From an uncultured Ilumatobacter sp. (GTDB taxonomy: Bacteria; Actinomycetota; Acidimicrobiia; Acidimicrobiales; Ilumatobacteraceae), in NCBI GenBank assembly GCA_937891565.1, contig CALAHA010000176.1, positions 1 through 9,412 on the forward strand: DNA of 9,412 bases, given 5' to 3'. The translations under genes and the position numbers were made by a program. The notes under the pieces are model-generated. The model did not search any database. It was not told the origin of the DNA and worked only from the letters and a program-made list of their open reading frames with translations. Shown piece by piece: positions 5,613-9,412 of the stretch; the first letter of the stretch is position 1; each line of letters starts with the position of its first letter.

Positions 5613-6599
5613 ATGACCCGCCTCGGCTATCAGATCCCCAGCTTCACGTATCCCGGCGTCGGCGCCGCCGATCTCTTCGACGTGGTTGCTCGCCAGGCCC
5701 GAGAAGCCGATACGTCCGGCTTTGACACCGTCCTCGTCATGGACCATTTTTACCAACTCCCCCAAATCGGCAGGCCCGAAGAGTTCATGCTCGAGTGCTA
5801 CTCACTGCTGTCGGCCCTTGCCCGCGAAACGAAGAACGTGCTGCTGTCATCGCTGGTCACCGGCAACACGTACCGAAATCCCGCCGTCCTTACAAAGACT
5901 GTCACGACGCTCGACGTCGTGTCAGGAGGCCGCGCCATGCTCGGTATCGGCGCCGGCTGGTACGAGCGAGAGCACGCCGCCTTCGGCATCGAGTTCGGCA
6001 CCTTCACCGACCGCTTCGAAAAGCTTGAGGAGGCGCTCCAAATCGTCGGCCCGATGCTGCGTGGCGAGAAGGCCACCCTTGCCGGCAAGTGGTACAACGC
6101 CGTCGATGCGATGAACGAACCGGCTCCGGTATCGAAGATCCCCATCATGATCGGCGGGGCCGGCGAGAAAAAGACGCTGCGGATGGTCGCTCAGTACGCC
6201 GACGAGTCCAACCTCATCTGTGACGACGCCGAGGTTGCGCACAAACTCGACGTGCTCGCACAGCATTGCGTAGCAGTCGGTCGCGATCGGTCGGAGATCA
6301 TCGTGTCGAAGCAGAAGAACTGCTGCATCGCGCCGACCCATGATGAAGCTCGTGCCGACATGCTCGCCTTCCTGGGTCGCCGCGGCCTCGACGTCGCTTC
6401 GATGAGCGAAGAAGACCTCGCACCGTGGCTCAGCCAGATCACCTGGGGTGACCCCGACGAGGTCGGCGAGCACTTCGCATCGCTCCTCGCCGCCAACCCT
6501 GGCCTCGACGGATTCACCATCAACATGATCCCGAACGGATTCATCGAGGGACGCGTCCAACTCCTCGGCGAGACCCTGTCCCCCATCATCAACGCCTAA
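5613..6599 (+). CDS. LLM-class oxidoreductase, probably F420-dependent
   Basis: Cytoplasmic enzyme of the luciferase-like TIM-barrel family. The sequence resembles the actinobacterial group that uses coenzyme F420 for hydride transfer to or from an unknown substrate. From the ATG at 5613 it has 328 residues. Its start MTRLGYQIPSFTYPGV is how this group usually begins. Visible family blocks are FDTVLVMDHFYQLP (37-50), LVTGNTYRNPAVLTKTVTTLD (81-101, covering the flavin-site strand), VSGGRAMLGIGAGWYEREH (103-121), FTDRFEKLEEALQI (131-144), GKWY (158-161), IPIMIGGAGEKKTLR (176-190) and YADESN (195-200). An in-frame TTG at 5577 would add 12 residues, but it is the -35 element of the likely promoter. 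The gene is divergent from the TetR gene and is closed by a hairpin four bases after the TAA. F420 rather than FMN use is inferred from subgroup resemblance; the substrate is unknown. Confidence 0.92.
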   Translation: MTRLGYQIPSFTYPGVGAADLFDVVARQAREADTSGFDTVLVMDHFYQLPQIGRPEEFMLECYSLLSALARETKNVLLSSLVTGNTYRNPAVLTKTVTTLDVVSGGRAMLGIGAGWYEREHAAFGIEFGTFTDRFEKLEEALQIVGPMLRGEKATLAGKWYNAVDAMNEPAPVSKIPIMIGGAGEKKTLRMVAQYADESNLICDDAEVAHKLDVLAQHCVAVGRDRSEIIVSKQKNCCIAPTHDEARADMLAFLGRRGLDVASMSEEDLAPWLSQITWGDPDEVGEHFASLLAANPGLDGFTINMIPNGFIEGRVQLLGETLSPIINA

Positions 6600-6602
6600 C
6601 TT

Positions 6603-6631
6603 GTCACACCGAGGTCTGACCTCGGTGTGAC
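6603..6631. terminator. 13-bp hairpin terminator after the LLM oxidoreductase gene
   Basis: GTCACACCGAGGT (6603-6615) and ACCTCGGTGTGAC (6619-6631) form a perfect 13-bp stem around a 3-base loop, starting four bases after the TAA at 6599. No U-run follows on the plus strand (TAGTCGTCGG), a form common in high-GC actinobacteria. The stem separates the LLM gene from the next gene, which has its own promoter-like sequence. Confidence 0.8.
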
Positions 6632-6667
6632 TAGTCGTCGGCGCGGTGCTGGACAGCCGGTTTCACC

Positions 6668-6673
6668 TACAGT
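6668..6673 (+). promoter_or_regulatory. Candidate -10 element for the FAD oxidoreductase gene, leaderless type
   Basis: TACAGT fits the TAnnnT -10 pattern and ends seven bases before the ATG at 6681, which would place initiation at the start codon. TGGACA (6650-6655) resembles a -35, but the 12-base spacing is too short. No clear Shine-Dalgarno sequence precedes the ATG. Confidence 0.45.
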
Positions 6674-6680
6674 CGTGGTG

Positions 6681-8051
6681 ATGTCCGACCAGGGAATGAT
6701 CACCGAACCGGCCCGCGAAACAGCGGTACTGGCAACGGCCGATGTCGTCGTCGTCGGCAGTGGACCGGCCGGGCTTGCTGCAGCACTCGGCGCTGCTCGT
6801 GCCGGAGCGAGCGTCGTACTGCTCGAACGGCACGGCTGCTTCGGTGGCAACATCACCGCCGTCGGCGTCGAAGGGTTCGCGTGGTACCGCCACGAGGACA
6901 CCGTCGACACCGAAGGCATCGGCATCGAGTTCGAGGAGCGAGCAAAGGCAATGGGCGCCGCCCAGCCCGAGCCCCAATCCACGAGCCACGCGCTCGACGG
7001 CGAACTGTTCAAGTACGTCGCCGACGTTCTCGTGCAAGAGGCCGGCGTTCACCCGATCTTGCACGCCACCGTGGTCGCTCCCGTGATGGATGGCGAAGCA
7101 CTGCGGGGCGTAATCATCGAGAGCAAATCCGGTCGCCACGCCATCCTCGGTAAGCGCATCATCGACGCGACCGGCGACGCTGACATCGCCGCCCGAGCGG
7201 GCGCTCCGGTGCACCAGGCGCCATCCGAAGAATTGATGGCCGCTTCCGTGATGTTCCACCTGTCAGGCGTCGACAAGCAGGCCTTTCTCGCCGGCGTTGC
7301 TGCTGACCCACAGACGTATGCCGACTGGGCCGGCGGCGAGTGGACCATCGAGACGAGCGGCAAAGAAGACGAGATGTTCTCGCCTTTCCTACGCAAGCCA
7401 TTCGAACAGGCCATGGAAGCCGGCGTTATCCCTGCCGAACTGACCACGATCGGCGGCACGTGGGGCGCAATTTCTGATCAGGGCGACCTGACCTATCTCA
7501 ACCTCGTCCACCTTCCCAACGTCGACGGGACCGACGTCGAGAGCTTGACCGCCGCAGAGATCGAGGGGCGGCGACAGGCAGTCATGGCTGCCGCTGCACT
7601 CACCGAGTTTACGCCCGGTTGCGAGCGCGCCAAGATTCGCAACTTTGGGATGAGCGTCGGCATTCGTGAGACCCGCAAGATCGACGCGGTCTACAACATG
7701 ACCGACGATGATGTTCGTGGCCAGGGCCGGTTCGACGACAGCATCGGCATTTTCCCCGAGTTCATCGATGGGTACGGCATCTTGATCCTGCCGACCACCG
7801 GGCGCTACTTCCAGGTGCCCTACCGGGCAATGCTCCCCAAGGGCGTCGACAACCTGCTTGTCGCTGGCCGCTCGATCGGCGGCGACAAGGTCAGCCACGC
7901 AGCCGTCCGCAACATGATGTGCTGCACTGTGAGCGGCCAGGGAGCGGGCGTTGCAGCGGCTATCTCTGTCGCGACAAACACTTCGGTTGCTGACGTCGAA
8001 ATCACTGCGGTCCAGGCCGAACTCACGCGCCAGGGCGTCCGCATTCACTGA
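6681..8051 (+). CDS. FAD-dependent oxidoreductase (FAD_oxidored, PF12831-like)
   Basis: Cytoplasmic flavoprotein of 456 residues from the ATG at 6681, near the usual size for this family. The N-terminal dinucleotide-binding fold is clear: DVVVVGSGPAGLAAALGAA (21-39), then the strand VVLLER (45-50), with RHGCFGGN (50-57) as the family's second FAD contact. IIDATGDADIAARAGAP (about 157-173) is the ATG/GD motif. The C-terminal block VDNLLVAGRSIGGDKVSHAA (about 390-409) followed by a Gly/Ala-rich helix closes the FAD site. Two adjacent cysteines stand in NMMCCTVSG (about 412-420). A longer in-frame start, GTG at 6627, lies inside the terminator hairpin of the previous gene and is rejected; ATG 6696 is also possible. 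The substrate is not apparent. The neighbouring LLM gene is on the same strand, but a strong hairpin and a separate promoter candidate argue against one operon. Confidence 0.9.
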   Translation: MSDQGMITEPARETAVLATADVVVVGSGPAGLAAALGAARAGASVVLLERHGCFGGNITAVGVEGFAWYRHEDTVDTEGIGIEFEERAKAMGAAQPEPQSTSHALDGELFKYVADVLVQEAGVHPILHATVVAPVMDGEALRGVIIESKSGRHAILGKRIIDATGDADIAARAGAPVHQAPSEELMAASVMFHLSGVDKQAFLAGVAADPQTYADWAGGEWTIETSGKEDEMFSPFLRKPFEQAMEAGVIPAELTTIGGTWGAISDQGDLTYLNLVHLPNVDGTDVESLTAAEIEGRRQAVMAAAALTEFTPGCERAKIRNFGMSVGIRETRKIDAVYNMTDDDVRGQGRFDDSIGIFPEFIDGYGILILPTTGRYFQVPYRAMLPKGVDNLLVAGRSIGGDKVSHAAVRNMMCCTVSGQGAGVAAAISVATNTSVADVEITAVQAELTRQGVRIH

Positions 8052-8070
8052 TCAACGTCGGCTGATCGTG
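8046..8070. terminator. Possible weak hairpin at the end of the FAD oxidoreductase gene
   Basis: CAC-T-GATCA (8046-8054) can pair with TGATC-GTG (8063-8070) as an 8-bp stem with one bulged T and an 8-base loop. It overlaps the TGA stop. It is the best fold I see near this gene end, but it is weak and lacks a U-run. The rest of the convergent gap, 8071-8209, shows only 5-bp hairpins and no credible gene. Confidence 0.25.
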
Positions 8071-8209
8071 TTCGGCATTCACGCGGCGATGTAGCGGACG
8101 ACGTCGACCACGGTGCGCCAGCGCGCAGTTCCCGCAGGGTTGCAGGGCCGCTGTGCTCGCAGCGATCTGGCGCGCATCCCTCCACATCGCGGAAGCTCCG
8201 GCCGGCCGA

Positions 8210-9412
8210 TCAGCTGTCGAGCAACTCGAGTTCTTCGTCGAGATATTCGGTCTTGCACTTGCTGCGTTGCAGCTTGCCACTGCTGGTCTTCGGGAGCGTC
8301 CCGGGGTTCACGAGCATGATGTCGCGCGGCGGCAAGCCACTCACTTCGAGTGTTCGTTCGTGGATCCGGGCACGGATGTCGGACTGATCACCGGAGCTGT
8401 CGGTCAGGCGTACTTCGGCCACGACCACAACGCTCTCCTTGCCCTTGTATCCGTCCATGCCAAAAGCAATGACGTTGCCAGCGCGCACCCCGTCGAGCGG
8501 CCCGACAGCACGCTCGATGTCTTCAGGGAACACATTGCGCCCGCCGACGATGATGACGTCCTTGATGCGGCCGCACATGACGAGTTCGCCGTTCAGGAGG
8601 TACGCAAGATCACCAGTACACAACCAGCCATCGTGGAACAACGCTGCAGTGGCGTCTTCGCGCTTGTAGTAACCCGGCGTCACCGACGTGCCGCGCAGCA
8701 GCAGTTCGCCAACGTGACGTTCAGGCAACTCTTCGAACGTGTCGGGATCGACAACCTTCATCTCCAAGCCCGGTACTGCTTTTCCGAGCAGGGGAAGCTC
8801 GCGAGCCAGGATGGCGTACTCGTCGGGGTCCGTGACCTCGATCGGCTTGGCGACTCGTTGGGTCTCGAGGACGATGCGGTCGACCGTGTCGGTTTGCAAG
8901 CCACGGCCACGCTTCGGGAACGATCCGGCGATTGCGACCTCGGCCATGCCGAACGCCGGGAAGACTCCGCCCTCAGGAAAGCCAAAGCGCTTGGCTTCGG
9001 CAACGAACGCAACGACCGCCTTCGGGTCGACGGGTTCCGCGCCCGAGAGCGCGAGCGTGAGGTGCGACAGATCGAGCCCCTCCATCCGCTTGAGCGCACG
9101 AGTCGCGAGTACCCACGAGAAATTGGGGCCGGCCGTTGCGGTGCACTTGTAGTCACTGAGCCACTGCATCCAGTTGCCGGGATGCGCCAAAAAATCTTGC
9201 GGCGCAGCTTGCACCAAGTCGATGCCCTTGGTCATGGGAATCGCGAGAAAGCCAACGAGACCCATGTCGTGATAGAGCGGCAGCCACGACATCATTGTTT
9301 CGTCGTGCTGGATCTCGGCTGCATCGAGGGTCGCGTCGACGTTGGCCGACAGCACCCGATCAGGGATCATCACGCCCTTCGGTTCGCTTGTCGACCCACT
9401 CGTGTATTGCAA
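8210..9412 (-). CDS. Acyl-adenylating enzyme (fatty acyl-AMP ligase / acyl-CoA synthetase), N-terminus off the window
   Basis: ATP-dependent enzyme that activates a carboxylic acid, probably a fatty acid, as its acyl-adenylate. The window holds 400 codons; the frame is open at base 9412, so the N-terminal roughly 150-200 residues are missing. The visible part opens with the phosphate-binding loop YTSGSTSEPKG. In window-residue numbering, motifs follow in order: PLYHDMGLVGF (45-55), LSGAEPVDP (122-130), FPAFGMAE (151-158), GYY (247-249), CTGD (265-268) with the ribose-binding Asp268, GRIKDVIIVGGRN (281-293) with the hinge, FPEDIE (295-300), and PKTSSGKLQR (374-383) with catalytic Lys380. The PLYHDMG, FPAFGMAE and GRIKDVII...PEDIE wording is closest to fatty acyl-AMP ligases, which load acyl groups onto carrier proteins. 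A CoA ligase cannot be excluded without the missing part. It is convergent with the FAD oxidoreductase gene. Partner genes, if any, lie to the right. Confidence 0.92.
   Translation of the reverse strand: MQYTSGSTSEPKGVMIPDRVLSANVDATLDAAEIQHDETMMSWLPLYHDMGLVGFLAIPMTKGIDLVQAAPQDFLAHPGNWMQWLSDYKCTATAGPNFSWVLATRALKRMEGLDLSHLTLALSGAEPVDPKAVVAFVAEAKRFGFPEGGVFPAFGMAEVAIAGSFPKRGRGLQTDTVDRIVLETQRVAKPIEVTDPDEYAILARELPLLGKAVPGLEMKVVDPDTFEELPERHVGELLLRGTSVTPGYYKREDATAALFHDGWLCTGDLAYLLNGELVMCGRIKDVIIVGGRNVFPEDIERAVGPLDGVRAGNVIAFGMDGYKGKESVVVVAEVRLTDSSGDQSDIRARIHERTLEVSGLPPRDIMLVNPGTLPKTSSGKLQRSKCKTEYLDEELELLDS

Noticed and set aside
5922..6560. Minus-strand open frame of 212 codons inside the LLM gene
   Set aside because: It is a shadow of a well-supported coding sequence with no motifs of its own.
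6627..6680. GTG at 6627 as start of the FAD oxidoreductase
   Set aside because: It falls within the right arm of the preceding terminator hairpin and upstream of the -10 candidate; the extra 18 residues are not family-like.
8113..8319. Small plus-strand open frame in the convergent gap
   Set aside because: It overlaps the end of the adenylating-enzyme gene on the other strand, has no ribosome site, and has Arg/Cys/Ser-rich composition typical of a spurious frame.
9410..9412. TTG at the right edge as a start of the adenylating enzyme
   Set aside because: It is an internal leucine codon just before the phosphate-binding loop; the enzyme's N-terminal half is simply outside the window.
1..9412. 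Mobile element, CRISPR array, tRNA/rRNA or phage signature
   Set aside because: No transposase or integrase motifs, no spaced direct repeats beyond the 3 x 8-bp array, and no tRNA-like cloverleaf were seen on either strand.

Overview
The window looks like chromosomal DNA from a high-GC actinobacterium. The signs are GC-rich codon use, an F420-type luciferase-like oxidoreductase, a Tat-exported lipoprotein solute-binding protein and two genes that look leaderless. An Acidimicrobiia (Ilumatobacter-like) source is my best guess, but it rests on general resemblance and not on a marker gene.

Layout. Positions 1-3588 (minus strand) carry a peptide/nickel/opine-type ABC importer operon in the order binding protein (1840-3588), DppB-type permease (762-1724), DppC-type permease (1-762, running off the left edge). 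A strong intercistronic hairpin sits between the binding protein and the first permease, and the two permeases overlap by one base. Upstream, 3589-3780 is a regulatory gap holding a promoter candidate, a perfect 15-bp palindrome with a degenerate neighbour, and a weak terminator for the next gene. Positions 3781-5499 (minus) hold a two-gene unit: a TetR-type regulator followed 33 bases later by an acetylpolyamine amidohydrolase-like deacetylase. A short divergent region (5500-5612) separates this from an LLM-class, probably F420-dependent, oxidoreductase (5613-6599, plus). A 13-bp hairpin follows it, then an FAD-dependent oxidoreductase (6681-8051, plus). After a convergent gap of 158 bases, an acyl-adenylating enzyme (8210-9412, minus) enters from the right edge without its N-terminal part.

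How the genes may work together. The importer genes form a clear operon. The TetR/deacetylase pair lies just upstream on the same strand, so an appealing but unproven reading is uptake of an acylated or acetylated amine or peptide followed by deacetylation, with the TetR protein controlling the step. The two plus-strand oxidoreductases each appear to have their own promoter, and their substrates cannot be read from sequence. The adenylating enzyme probably belongs to a different locus to the right.

Nothing here amounts to a recognisable undescribed system such as a defence island, mobile element, CRISPR array or selfish module. The most interesting signals are regulatory: the palindrome pair before the importer operon, the nested hairpin inside it, a three-copy 8-bp tandem repeat at the regulator/deacetylase junction, and the leaderless-type promoters.
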